Shown here piece after piece: positions 15,767-24,098 of a DNA stretch of 64,000 bases. Source of the DNA: Microbulbifer variabilis ATCC 700307 (GTDB lineage: Bacteria > Pseudomonadota > Gammaproteobacteria > Pseudomonadales > Cellvibrionaceae). Where the stretch lies: assembly GCF_000380565.1 (NCBI RefSeq), contig NZ_AQYJ01000029.1, forward strand, positions 1 to 64,000, in the 5' to 3' direction. The stretch's first letter is position 1. Each line of letters starts with the position of its first letter. The position numbers and the translations under genes were made by a program. The notes under the pieces are model-generated. The model made no database searches, was not told where the DNA came from, and saw only the letters and a list, made by a program, of their open reading frames with translations.

Positions 15767-16549
15767 ATGTCCTGGTTAGGGGCGGGAATCGGCGCCGGGT
15801 TTGGCTTTATGTTCGGAGGGCCCATTGGAGCAGCTTTGGGTGCTTGGGTAGGTAGCTCCTTCGGCTCAGGGCTGCGGCGCTTGGGTGGTGCCAAGGCTGT
15901 GCTTAATCGAGATGGAGCACAGACAATTTTTATCGTGACGCTGTTTTCCATGTTGGCGAAGATGGCCAAGGCCGATGGGCTTGTTTCCAAGGCGGAAGTG
16001 CAGCTGATTGAGGAGTTCATCCAAAATAATCTTCGCCTCGGAGGTGAAGAGCGCAAAGATGCTATTCGTATTTTTGAGAATGCGAAGACTGATAAGTACA
16101 GCATTTATGATTATGCCAGGCAGTACCGGATGCTGGTGCACGATCAAGCAATGCGTGAAATGGTTTATCGCCTTTTGTTTGCTGTTGCCTATGCGGACGG
16201 TGAATTACATGCTGCGGAAGAAGAAATTTTACGCCGAATCACTGCTGACCTGGGGCTGCATGAATCTCTTTTTACGGCCATGCAGAATGAATTTGGGCGA
16301 CGGGGTGGAAACAGCGCATCCGATCTGAAGCAGCACTATGCGGTACTTGGCTGCTCTCCGGAGACCAGTGATAAAGATCTGAAGCTGGCTTATAGGCGCA
16401 AAGCTGCAGAGTATCACCCAGATAAAATAGCCGCCAAAGGCCTCCCTGAAGAGTTTATGCGCCATGCTGAAGATCAGATGAAAAGCATCACTGTCGCCTA
16501 TGAAGCAGTTGTTGAGGAAAGAAAGCGTAAGGCAAAAGTTGTAAGTTGA
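15767..16549 (+). CDS. TerB/J-domain protein (DjlA-like co-chaperone)
   Basis: A 260-residue protein with a glycine-rich hydrophobic N-terminus (residues 3-30, GAGIGAGFGFMFGGPIG, likely one membrane segment), a central TerB-like helical domain (about 50-165), and a C-terminal J domain with HPD at about residues 217-219. This is the domain order of DjlA, an inner-membrane co-chaperone of DnaK. I chose ATG 15767, which has GGAGGAGAG just upstream, over the in-frame upstream start. A hairpin terminator follows. Confidence 0.85.
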   Translation: MSWLGAGIGAGFGFMFGGPIGAALGAWVGSSFGSGLRRLGGAKAVLNRDGAQTIFIVTLFSMLAKMAKADGLVSKAEVQLIEEFIQNNLRLGGEERKDAIRIFENAKTDKYSIYDYARQYRMLVHDQAMREMVYRLLFAVAYADGELHAAEEEILRRITADLGLHESLFTAMQNEFGRRGGNSASDLKQHYAVLGCSPETSDKDLKLAYRRKAAEYHPDKIAAKGLPEEFMRHAEDQMKSITVAYEAVVEERKRKAKVVS

Positions 16550-16552
16550 TTG

Positions 16553-16580
16553 TGGGGTGTTAATACCCCCATTCTTTTTA
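16553..16580 (+). terminator. Terminator after the J-domain gene
   Basis: GGGGT / ACCCC stem with a 6-base loop followed by a T-rich run, 4 bases after the stop. Confidence 0.6.
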
Positions 16581-16633
16581 TTCGTCAGAGCTAAACACGC
16601 ATACTTCACCCTATTGAGTTTTTGAGAGATCTT

Positions 16634-16948
16634 ATGAGTCTTGCCCAAAAAATAGAAGAAAAATTAAGCGCCGTATTTAACCCGCAATATATTGATGTCC
16701 AGTGTGAAAGCCATATGCACAATGTGCCAGTGGGCTCAGAGATGCATTTCCGGGTGGTTTTGGTTAGTGATGTTTTTAACTCCATTAGAAAAGTTCAGCG
16801 CCACCAAAAGGTATATGCTGCTCTTTCTGATGAAATGGCTGGCCCGATACATGCGCTTGCATTACATACTTATGCGCCAGATGAATGGCAAGGCGAGGCT
16901 CCGAGTAGCCCTGAATGCCAAGGCGGGAGTAAAAGCAACGGCAAATAA
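16634..16948 (+). CDS. bolA: BolA-family protein
   Basis: A 104-residue cytosolic protein with the BolA fold signature: SHMHNVPVGSEMHFRVVLVS, then RHQKVYAALSDEM, then HALALHTY. The family pairs with monothiol glutaredoxins in iron-sulfur trafficking and, in E. coli, affects morphology and stress response. Length and the conserved His between strand and helix fit BolA rather than the shorter IbaG. Start ATG 16634 gives the usual N-terminus (MSLAQKIEEKL). The C-terminal 15 residues are Ser/Gly-rich and non-conserved. Confidence 0.85.
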   Translation: MSLAQKIEEKLSAVFNPQYIDVQCESHMHNVPVGSEMHFRVVLVSDVFNSIRKVQRHQKVYAALSDEMAGPIHALALHTYAPDEWQGEAPSSPECQGGSKSNGK

Positions 16949-17403
16949 GTGCCTTAGTTATTATGAGAAATTAGGTTTCATCGTTTTATAGATAACTCCT
17001 CCCCTAGGTTTGGCTACATAAAGCTCAAATGAAGAGCCTTATGTAGCTCTTATACTATCTATCGAGTCTGTTCTTTTTTTGTCATTTTTTTCTTTTTCTA
17101 TCTACCCGCCTAGTTCATCTTGTATTCATTATCCGCCCAATAGAGCTGGGTAGAGAGAGGCATCTTGGGAGGGGTATGGATAAGCAGGTAAAATAGATTA
17201 AGCCATAAAAACCGTAACTAACCACTATTCTGACTAATCAATAACGCGCCAAAAGATTTTATATCTGCCATAAAAATAAAAAACTAAGTTTAGGCGCCAA
17301 CAATTGAGCGTTTTTTCTACACCCGTATTTTCGTGCGACTAGACTGACCATTGATTGGGCTGATTGCTGTTTGATCTGCTGAATTTCAATGGAGTTACCA
17401 CAA
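16949..17403. other. Intergenic region with one hairpin
   Basis: About 450 bases. A near-perfect inverted repeat at 17014-17046 (CTACATAA.GCTC / GAGC.TTATGTAG) may end bolA transcription, though the T run after it is weak. The rest is AT-rich and must hold the promoter of the OmpW-like gene; no strong -35/-10 pair stands out. Confidence 0.5.
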
Positions 17404-18246
17404 ATGAAGATGACGCGTATTCTGATACCCGTAATGACGCCCCTCGCCTTAGCAATCTCTAGTGTCGCTTCGGCAGGACCCGCTGGCTATGCCCCTCCGC
17501 CACCGCCTACACAGGAATTTAAGGTCCGTATTGGTGGTGCTTACATTTCTCCGAATTCGGATAATGTGACTTTTGCTGATAGTTTGCTTATCTGGCCGGA
17601 TCCTATTAACCCTAATTTCAATCGTCAATGGGGCGCTTTTAGAACTAATATCGACCCAAGTGACGAATGGGGTTGGTTTATTAATGCGGAATGGAAGCCT
17701 TGGGATCACTGGAGTGTTTCTTTAAGCTATACCGATGGTGATCGCCATACCGGTGGACGTCGAGATGGCTGGCATAATCGCTTTGGTTTGCGTGAGTTCG
17801 GCCGTAGAGGTGATTTTGCCCGCTGGGAACCCCAGATGACGGCTGCATACCTGAACTGGTATCCTCTGCCTCCTAGCTGCCTGATACAGCCTTACATGGG
17901 TGTTGGTATTAACTATACCGACTTCAGCAGTGAGCGCCTAAGAGATTGGGGTTGGATCAACCCATTCACTGGAAGGAGTGAATTCTGGGGTGGTCGGCTA
18001 AACCTGGGGGATAATTGGGGTTATACCTGGCAAATTGGTGTTGACTTTACTTTTGGTCATGATAGTAGCTGGCTAATAAATATTGCTGGTATATATTATG
18101 ATGTTGATACTGATATTGAAGTTGATACTTTCTTCACAGATGTACCAAGGCAGGTGAACTATCGTCATAGATTTGGCGGTGATTATCTGTTTGATCCCTG
18201 GGTTTTTAATATCGGTGTAGGTTATAAGTTTGACTTCCACTGGTAA
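17404..18246 (+). CDS. OmpW-like outer-membrane beta-barrel protein
   Basis: A 280-residue exported protein. I chose ATG 17404 (GGAG 9 bases upstream) over ATG 17389. The signal peptide is cleaved after ASA (about residue 24). The mature part opens with a Pro-rich linker and then FKVRIGGAYISPNSD, the start of OmpW-type barrels. It continues as alternating aromatic strands (GWFINAEWKPWDHWSVSLSY; LIQPYMGVGINYTDF) and ends in GVGYKFDFHW, an aromatic C-terminus suitable for BAM recognition. Family members form small hydrophobic-solute channels. It is longer than E. coli OmpW by about 70 residues. Terminator follows. Confidence 0.8.
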   Translation: MKMTRILIPVMTPLALAISSVASAGPAGYAPPPPPTQEFKVRIGGAYISPNSDNVTFADSLLIWPDPINPNFNRQWGAFRTNIDPSDEWGWFINAEWKPWDHWSVSLSYTDGDRHTGGRRDGWHNRFGLREFGRRGDFARWEPQMTAAYLNWYPLPPSCLIQPYMGVGINYTDFSSERLRDWGWINPFTGRSEFWGGRLNLGDNWGYTWQIGVDFTFGHDSSWLINIAGIYYDVDTDIEVDTFFTDVPRQVNYRHRFGGDYLFDPWVFNIGVGYKFDFHW

Positions 18247-18261
18247 TTAATCTTACCTTGC

Positions 18262-18292
18262 AAGGGGTGCTGTGCACCCCTTTCATTTTTTT
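18262..18292 (+). terminator. Terminator of the OmpW-like gene
   Basis: AAGGGGTGC / GCACCCCTT with a 3-base loop and a long T run, 15 bases after the stop. Confidence 0.85.
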
Positions 18293-18630
18293 AAGATACT
18301 GTCTATCGCATCCTTTTTTAAGTCTAAAAATTTCTCCTCTGCATTCCATCGATAATTCATTTTCTGAATTTTATGGTGAGAATTTTTCTTATATATTTTA
18401 ATTTCTGATCTCGCTTAACTTTTTATGTGATCTTGAGATTTTCTCTTGGTTTATGGAGATTGAAATGTAGGGTGTTGGTGGTTGTTAATAATGCAGTAGT
18501 GGTTGATTTATTGTGTAAGATATCTTAAATAGTAAATGATCTGCTTTTAATTTTATTTCCATAGCGCCGGAAGTGGTTTTTATTTTTAGTTGATAAGGGG
18601 CTAGCTACGAGCCCCGAAGTACCTTTACAA
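18293..18630. other. AT-rich intergenic region
   Basis: About 340 bases between convergent genes. A short inverted repeat GGGGCTAGCTACGAGCCCC (18597-18615) may terminate mmsA on the minus strand. No gene is seen. Confidence 0.45.
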
Positions 18631-20142
18631 CTATCCATTACTTGGAAAGCTAAACTGGGCTCCCTCTCTAACCCCGCTTGCCGGCCAGCGTTGAGTAATG
18701 GTCTTACGTTTGGTGTAAAAGCGTACCGAATCCGGTCCGTATGCATGTAAGTCGCCAAAGAGTGAACGCTTCCAGCCGCCGAAGCTGTGATGTGCGACGG
18801 GTACGGGTAGTGGAACATTGATACCTACCATGCCGACTTTGATATTGTCACTAAAATATCGAGCCGCTTCTCCATCACGAGTGAATAGACAAGTTCCGTT
18901 TCCGTATTCATGGCGATCAATAATATCCATGGCTTCCTGCATGGTTTCTACACGCATAATACAAAGAACAGGGCCAAATATTTCACTGCTATGGATTATC
19001 ATTTCAGGTTTAACATGATCGAACAGGCAGGCTCCAAGGTAATTACCTTGCTCTAAGCCTGGAGTCCTTAAATTGCGACCGTCGATAACCAGCTTCGCAC
19101 CTTCCTCGACCCCTGTGGCTATAAGGCCTTGAACTTTTTCCAGGTGGGCAGAAGTAACTAATGGACCCATGTCATTCTGGTTGTCCATGCCATCGCCAAC
19201 TTTGAGTGTGGCGATCTGTTCTTTGAGTTTCTCGACTAAAGTATCGGCTGTATCATTCCCAACTGCGACAGCTACAGAAATGGCCATACAGCGTTCGCCA
19301 CAGGAGCCGTAAGCGGCTCCCATTAGGGCTGCGACAGCGTTATCCAGGTCAGCATCGGGCATCACTATGGCATGGTTTTTGGCTCCGCCAAATGCTTGAA
19401 CTCGTTTTCCATGTGCGGTACCGGTGGTATAAACATATTCCGCAATCGGAGTAGAGCCGACAAAGCTAACTGCCTGAATACGCTTATCGGTGAGTATTGT
19501 ATCTACAGCTTCCTTATCACCGTTGACGACATTTAAGACTCCTGCAGGGATACCTGCCTCAATACCTAATTCTGCAATAAATAGGGCTGAGGAAGGAGTG
19601 CGTTCTGAAGGTTTCAGTATGAAAGTGTTGCCGCAGGCAATGGCCATTGGCCACATCCATAAAGGGACCATCGCCGGGAAATTAAAAGGAGTGATCCCTG
19701 CGCAGACACCTAGGGGCTGAAATTCGCTCCAGGAGTCAATTGCGGGGCCGACATTTTTGCTGTGTTCTCCTTTGAGCATTTCAGGAGCTGAGCAGACATA
19801 CTCTATATTCTCAATCCCACGCTGCAGTTCTCCCATCGCATCGTTAAGCACCTTGCCGTGCTCCAGGGTAATCAGTTCACAAATCCTGTCTGCGTTTTGT
19901 TCCAGCAGATCTCTCAGGCGGTACATGATCCGCACACGCTTGGCGGTCGGGGTGTTGCGCCAGGCAGGGTAGGCGGTTTCGGCAGCTGCAATGGCCTCCT
20001 CCACGGTAGCTTTACTGGCTAGTGAAACTTTGCCGAGAACTTCATTGGTAGAGGGGTTGGTGACATCCTGTAGGCGGAAACCGGCACCACTGTCATCATT
20101 ATGGGTCAGGGCGCCATTAATCAGGTGGCCTATCACTTTCAT
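18631..20142 (-). CDS. mmsA: CoA-acylating methylmalonate-semialdehyde dehydrogenase
   Basis: This enzyme converts methylmalonate or malonate semialdehyde to propionyl- or acetyl-CoA with NAD+, in valine and pyrimidine/inositol catabolism. The 503-residue protein has aldehyde-dehydrogenase layout: NAD-binding ITPFNFPAMVPLWM (about 150-163), glycine motif FVGSTPIAEY, and catalytic Cys 285 in GSCGERCMA, the MmsA-specific wording. It lacks the general-base Glu motif of hydrolytic ALDHs (here QAFGGAKNH), as expected for the acylating type. It is a single gene here; no mmsB is adjacent. Confidence 0.93.
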   Translation of the reverse strand: MKVIGHLINGALTHNDDSGAGFRLQDVTNPSTNEVLGKVSLASKATVEEAIAAAETAYPAWRNTPTAKRVRIMYRLRDLLEQNADRICELITLEHGKVLNDAMGELQRGIENIEYVCSAPEMLKGEHSKNVGPAIDSWSEFQPLGVCAGITPFNFPAMVPLWMWPMAIACGNTFILKPSERTPSSALFIAELGIEAGIPAGVLNVVNGDKEAVDTILTDKRIQAVSFVGSTPIAEYVYTTGTAHGKRVQAFGGAKNHAIVMPDADLDNAVAALMGAAYGSCGERCMAISVAVAVGNDTADTLVEKLKEQIATLKVGDGMDNQNDMGPLVTSAHLEKVQGLIATGVEEGAKLVIDGRNLRTPGLEQGNYLGACLFDHVKPEMIIHSSEIFGPVLCIMRVETMQEAMDIIDRHEYGNGTCLFTRDGEAARYFSDNIKVGMVGINVPLPVPVAHHSFGGWKRSLFGDLHAYGPDSVRFYTKRKTITQRWPASGVREGAQFSFPSNG

Positions 20143-20244
20143 AGGATTTTCTCGCTGGGGATTAACGCATTATTTTTTTACTTCTTTCCGCCTTTTTAAC
20201 ACAGGTAAACCCAAGGTGGAAAAAATCCCAGGAGATAAAAGGTT

Positions 20245-22047
20245 CTACAGCTTGGGGAAATCCCGCAAGACGGCGAGAAAAGCATCCCCGAAGCGCTCGA
20301 GCTTACTGTCACCTACACCGGAAACTTTAAGTAACTCTGCTCGAGTGTACGGGTGAGCCTTGACCATGCCCCTTAGGGTGGCATCGTGAAATACGACATA
20401 TGGAGGCACGCCACGCTCCTCCGCCAGTTGCTTACGGCAGTTACGCAGGGCTTCCCACAGCGGCTGCTCCTCTGGGGCTAGCTCTTCGAGATTCGCGGTA
20501 TTCCGAGTTTGTGCTTGAGTCGCCTTATTTGGCAGCTTGCGCAAGAATAGAGTTTCTTCACCCCGTAATAAGGGACGACAGATTTCTGTCAGTCTTAAAC
20601 ACTGATATTCACCCTCAACCTCCAGGTAGCCGCGCACGATTAGCTGGCGGACCACCGCGCGCCACTCGATAGTGGAAAGACTTTTACCAATCCCATGGGT
20701 GGAGAGTTGATCGTGACCAAATTTGCGCACTTTCTCATTTTCTGAGCCCCGCAGTACGTCGATTACGTGGCTGGCACCAAAGCGCTGGCTGGTTCGATAG
20801 ACGCAGGAGAGCAATTTGACAGCAGCTTCGCTGCCGTCCCAGGTCGCGGGAGGTTCAAGACAGGTGTCGCAGTTACCGCAGGGCTCTTCCAGGTCCTCTG
20901 CAAAATAATGCAGAAGAGACTGGCGGCGACAGCTGGTAATTTCGCACAAGCCAAGCATGGCATTGAGGCGAGCACGTTCCTGGCGCTTGTGCTCTTCACT
21001 GCCCTCGGATGCTTCCACCATTTGTCCAAGTTTTACTACGTCCTCGAGGCCATAAAGTAGCAATGCGATGGAGGGTTCCCCATCCCGTCCGGCTCGCCCG
21101 GTTTCCTGGTAGTAGGCTTCGATACTTTTGGGCAGGTCCAGGTGGATAACAAAACGGACATCCGGTTTGTCGATTCCCATACCGAAGGCAATGGTAGCGA
21201 CGACAATAACACCTTCCTCTCGCAGGAAACGCCGCTGGTGTTCAGCCCGGGTCTCTACTGGCAAGCCAGCGTGATAGGGCAGGGCCGTAAACCCCTGTTG
21301 GCACAGCCACTCAGCAGTATTCTCCACCTTGGCGCGGGACAGGCAATAGATAACCCCGGCATTACTTCCATGGTCATTTTTGAGGAACTGCAGCATTTGG
21401 CGGCGTTGGTTATCTTTTGGCTCGATGCGATACTGGATATTGGGGCGGTCAAAACTACTGACAAAATGACGTGCACCCTCAAGATCCAGGCGCTGGGCAA
21501 TTTCTGCACGAGTGCGCTTATCGGCGGTCGCCGTCAGGGCGATTCGTGGCACTCTGGGGAACTGCTCGTGCAGGCAGTTCAATTGCAGGTAATCTGCACG
21601 AAAGTCGTGCCCCCACTGGGATACACAATGGGCCTCATCAATGGCAAATAATGACAGCTGGATTCTCTGCAGGAGAGCAAGAGTACGAGGCTGTAAAAGC
21701 CGTTCCGGCGCCAAGTAGAGAAGATCCAGTTCGCCGTGCAAAAGCTGGTGTTCTATCGACTGTACTTCATCGTAGGAAAGTGAAGAATTCAGGAAAGCCG
21801 CGCGTATACCCGCTTCCTGTAGCGCCTCCACTTGATCTTGCATCAAGGCGATAAGAGGGGATATCACTATTCCACAGCCAGGTCTGGCCAGGGCTGGGAT
21901 CTGATAGCACAGGGATTTCCCCCCACCGGTAGGCATTAAAACCAAGGCGTCCTCTCCGGCCATCAAAGTATTGATCACCGCTTCTTGTGGGTCGCGGAAA
22001 TGGGTATAGCCGAAGACGTGTTCGAGAATATGCTGTGGAGAATTCAT
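20245..22047 (-). CDS. recQ: ATP-dependent DNA helicase RecQ
   Basis: RecQ unwinds DNA 3' to 5' in RecF-pathway recombination and fork repair. The 600-residue product is full length: Walker [10 protein letters not shown] (Lys 44), DEAH box [16 protein letters not shown] (about 133-148), motif [12 protein letters not shown], a zinc site (CEITSCRRQ with CGNCDTC), winged helix, and HRDC domain in the last ~80 residues ([20 protein letters not shown]). It is a single gene divergent from a small lipoprotein gene. Confidence 0.96.
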   Translation of the reverse strand: MNSPQHILEHVFGYTHFRDPQEAVINTLMAGEDALVLMPTGGGKSLCYQIPALARPGCGIVISPLIALMQDQVEALQEAGIRAAFLNSSLSYDEVQSIEHQLLHGELDLLYLAPERLLQPRTLALLQRIQLSLFAIDEAHCVSQWGHDFRADYLQLNCLHEQFPRVPRIALTATADKRTRAEIAQRLDLEGARHFVSSFDRPNIQYRIEPKDNQRRQMLQFLKNDHGSNAGVIYCLSRAKVENTAEWLCQQGFTALPYHAGLPVETRAEHQRRFLREEGVIVVATIAFGMGIDKPDVRFVIHLDLPKSIEAYYQETGRAGRDGEPSIALLLYGLEDVVKLGQMVEASEGSEEHKRQERARLNAMLGLCEITSCRRQSLLHYFAEDLEEPCGNCDTCLEPPATWDGSEAAVKLLSCVYRTSQRFGASHVIDVLRGSENEKVRKFGHDQLSTHGIGKSLSTIEWRAVVRQLIVRGYLEVEGEYQCLRLTEICRPLLRGEETLFLRKLPNKATQAQTRNTANLEELAPEEQPLWEALRNCRKQLAEERGVPPYVVFHDATLRGMVKAHPYTRAELLKVSGVGDSKLERFGDAFLAVLRDFPKL

Positions 22048-22199
22048 GGCGGCGGAGTATACCCCGCAGGGCAGGTTTGTGCGGTGAGTTTATTTATCGT
22101 TTTTTTCTTGAAATACCATGCAATGGCAGTTTTTGTTTTGTGAGATGAATCACGGGGTATAATCGCAAGCTATCACAGCGACCGGCTATGGATAGGGCT

Positions 22200-22631
22200 A
22201 TGCGCACTTTGATCCTGTATTTTGTGTTGTGGTTTTGTACTTTGGCTGGGCCTCTGGGTTGCTCATCGATTGCTCCACGTGAGTTAGCGCAGTCTGTTGT
22301 TGCAGATACTCATTTGGGGTGGCGTTCCGCCCCGGAAAACCAGCTGGTATTTTCTCTTGCTACCGTATCAGGTGTTGCGCAAGTGGAGCTGCAGCCACTC
22401 CCCGAAGGGTTCACTTTGGTAACCCTTGAATTACCGGGAATGCGTAAAGTGGAAGGAATCCAGTGGCAGGATGAGAGCGGCCAATCCACAGTGCTTTACG
22501 ATGGTGAAGATGGGTTAGATGGTGTCAGCCTCCAAAGCCGTGGCTATGGTTTCGAATTGCAATTACAGCTTTCGTCTATGGACTATCTACGCAATGGCGG
22601 TGTACTGACGGTTATCGACCAGAAGCGCTGA
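22200..22631 (+). CDS. Small lipoprotein of unknown function
   Basis: A 143-residue protein from ATG 22200 (an in-frame ATG at 22188 adds four residues). The signal sequence ends in AGPLGC, a fair lipobox, so it is probably a lipoprotein. The mature part is beta-rich, with no recognised domain. Its last ~20 bases overlap the 3' end of the convergent glutaminyl cyclase gene. Divergent from recQ. Confidence 0.6.
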   Translation: MRTLILYFVLWFCTLAGPLGCSSIAPRELAQSVVADTHLGWRSAPENQLVFSLATVSGVAQVELQPLPEGFTLVTLELPGMRKVEGIQWQDESGQSTVLYDGEDGLDGVSLQSRGYGFELQLQLSSMDYLRNGGVLTVIDQKR

Positions 22632-23442
22632 CTTTTGATGCTTCAGGTTTTATGGTATCGGGGTTGTTGAAGCCGAGCCCTTGCGGGCGAATCAAATATA
22701 ATTGTTTCCAGTATTTCCCCGTTACCCAGAGGCCGTTGCGCTCCTTGTCCCAGGCTATGCCATTGGCCACAGTATCCGGATGATTGCGTACATCTGGGGT
22801 CAGTTGCTGCAGATCTATACCGCCTATTACCTGTCCGCTTTTCGGATCTATGGCAATAATACGGTTGTCCTGCCAGATATTTGCCCAGATCATACCTTGA
22901 GCAAACTCAAGTTCGTTTAAGTGCGACCACTTTTCCCCTGCACCCTTTACTTTGAGTTTGCGTAGTATTTTGAAATTATCCGGGTCGCGAATAGCAAGTT
23001 CGTCACTGCCGTTGCTCATAATCAGGTGTGTGCCATCGCTGGTAAGTCCCCAACCTTCACCGCTGTAGTTAAGGATCTCCAGGTGATGAAGGTCACTGGC
23101 TCGGTAGATATGGGCCTCGCCGGCTTTGTAGGTAAGCAGGTAAAGTTTGCCCCCAAGAACCGTGAGACCTTCGGCAAAAAGTTTACGCGGTAACCATTTG
23201 CGCCTTACGGGTTTTGCTGCTGGGTCGGTATACTCGGCAAGCCAGGAGCGGCGATATAATCCGCTGCTTTCCCACCAGCGCTGTCCATCATAAAAAAGCC
23301 CTTGAGTGAAGTGGTTTCCACCGCGCTGGCGCTCTTCCAGGATGGAGAATGGGGTCAACTGGAGCTGTGCCTCTGCTGCCAGTGGCAGCAAGGTAGTAAG
23401 TAGTAGCAGTATCCAGTTGCGAATTCTAAGTCGGTACATCAA
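22612..23442 (-). CDS. Glutaminyl-peptide cyclotransferase (exported)
   Basis: This family (plant/bacterial-type glutaminyl cyclase) converts N-terminal Gln to pyroglutamate. The 276-residue protein has a signal peptide cleaved near AEA (residue 25) and a beta-propeller-like body with family motifs HFTQGLFYDG, ESSGLYRRS, WGLTSDG, LNELEFAQGMIWANIW and ANGIAWD. The assignment follows from these motifs; the zinc-type animal enzyme is unrelated. It is divergent from the DUF502 gene, with only 6 bases between the starts, so both promoters must lie inside coding sequence or overlap. Confidence 0.85.
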   Translation of the reverse strand: MMYRLRIRNWILLLLTTLLPLAAEAQLQLTPFSILEERQRGGNHFTQGLFYDGQRWWESSGLYRRSWLAEYTDPAAKPVRRKWLPRKLFAEGLTVLGGKLYLLTYKAGEAHIYRASDLHHLEILNYSGEGWGLTSDGTHLIMSNGSDELAIRDPDNFKILRKLKVKGAGEKWSHLNELEFAQGMIWANIWQDNRIIAIDPKSGQVIGGIDLQQLTPDVRNHPDTVANGIAWDKERNGLWVTGKYWKQLYLIRPQGLGFNNPDTIKPEASKVSASGR

Positions 23443-23448
23443 TAGTCT

Positions 23449-24090
23449 ATGACCAGAGTAAAAACCTTTGTCACTTTGACCCTGTTGGGTGGCCTGGCAG
23501 TCGTGCTGCCTATAGCCATTTTTGTGCTGCTGTTTCAGTGGCTATTTGGTCAAATTAGTGAAATCGTAGCGCCAGCCGTTGTTTGGCTGGAGGCCCACAC
23601 GGAGTTTAAGGATACCCTTGCACGGCTCGTGGTGATAGCGTTGATTTTGGGTAGCTGTTTCCTGATTGGTTTATTGGTAAAAACCAGTATCGGCCATTGG
23701 CTGCATCACCATGTGGATCACTGGTTGGGGCGCTTGGCGCCGGGATATAGCACCATCAAAGACGTGGTTCTCCAGTTTATAGGAGGCGGCGGTGAGGGAG
23801 TGTTGTCAGGACCAGTCGCGAGAGTGCGAATTCATGGGGCCGATAACCCGCTGGCGGTTACTGCTATTGTGACTTCACAGCACGCCAATGGGGATATGAC
23901 CGTTTATGTCCCTACTGCCCCGGTTCCGACTTCCGGCTTTGTGTTCCACGTACCTGCAGAGTGTGTGGAAATATTACCGGGAGTGACGGTAGAGGCCGCG
24001 ATGAAAACTATAGTGGCCTGCGGCGCCGGTAGTGCCAATCTGCTGGCACTACCGGCGAAACCTTCTGAAAAAGGAAAAGGGCGCGATTAA
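23449..24090 (+). CDS. DUF502 family inner-membrane protein
   Basis: A 213-residue protein with two strong membrane helices (residues ~8-32 and ~58-80) and a C-terminal soluble domain. The motifs LPIAIFVLLFQWLFG, PGYSTIKDVV and VYVPTAPVPTSGFVFHVP match the DUF502 family. Function is unknown; the last motif is the family hallmark. It lies head-to-head with the glutaminyl cyclase gene and tail-to-tail with mnmC, leaving 8 bases. Confidence 0.85.
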   Translation: MTRVKTFVTLTLLGGLAVVLPIAIFVLLFQWLFGQISEIVAPAVVWLEAHTEFKDTLARLVVIALILGSCFLIGLLVKTSIGHWLHHHVDHWLGRLAPGYSTIKDVVLQFIGGGGEGVLSGPVARVRIHGADNPLAVTAIVTSQHANGDMTVYVPTAPVPTSGFVFHVPAECVEILPGVTVEAAMKTIVACGAGSANLLALPAKPSEKGKGRD

Positions 24091-24098
24091 GTGGGGTT

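Noticed and set aside
21142..21651. Long plus-strand frame inside recQ
   Set aside because: Shadow of recQ; no start signal and no domain.
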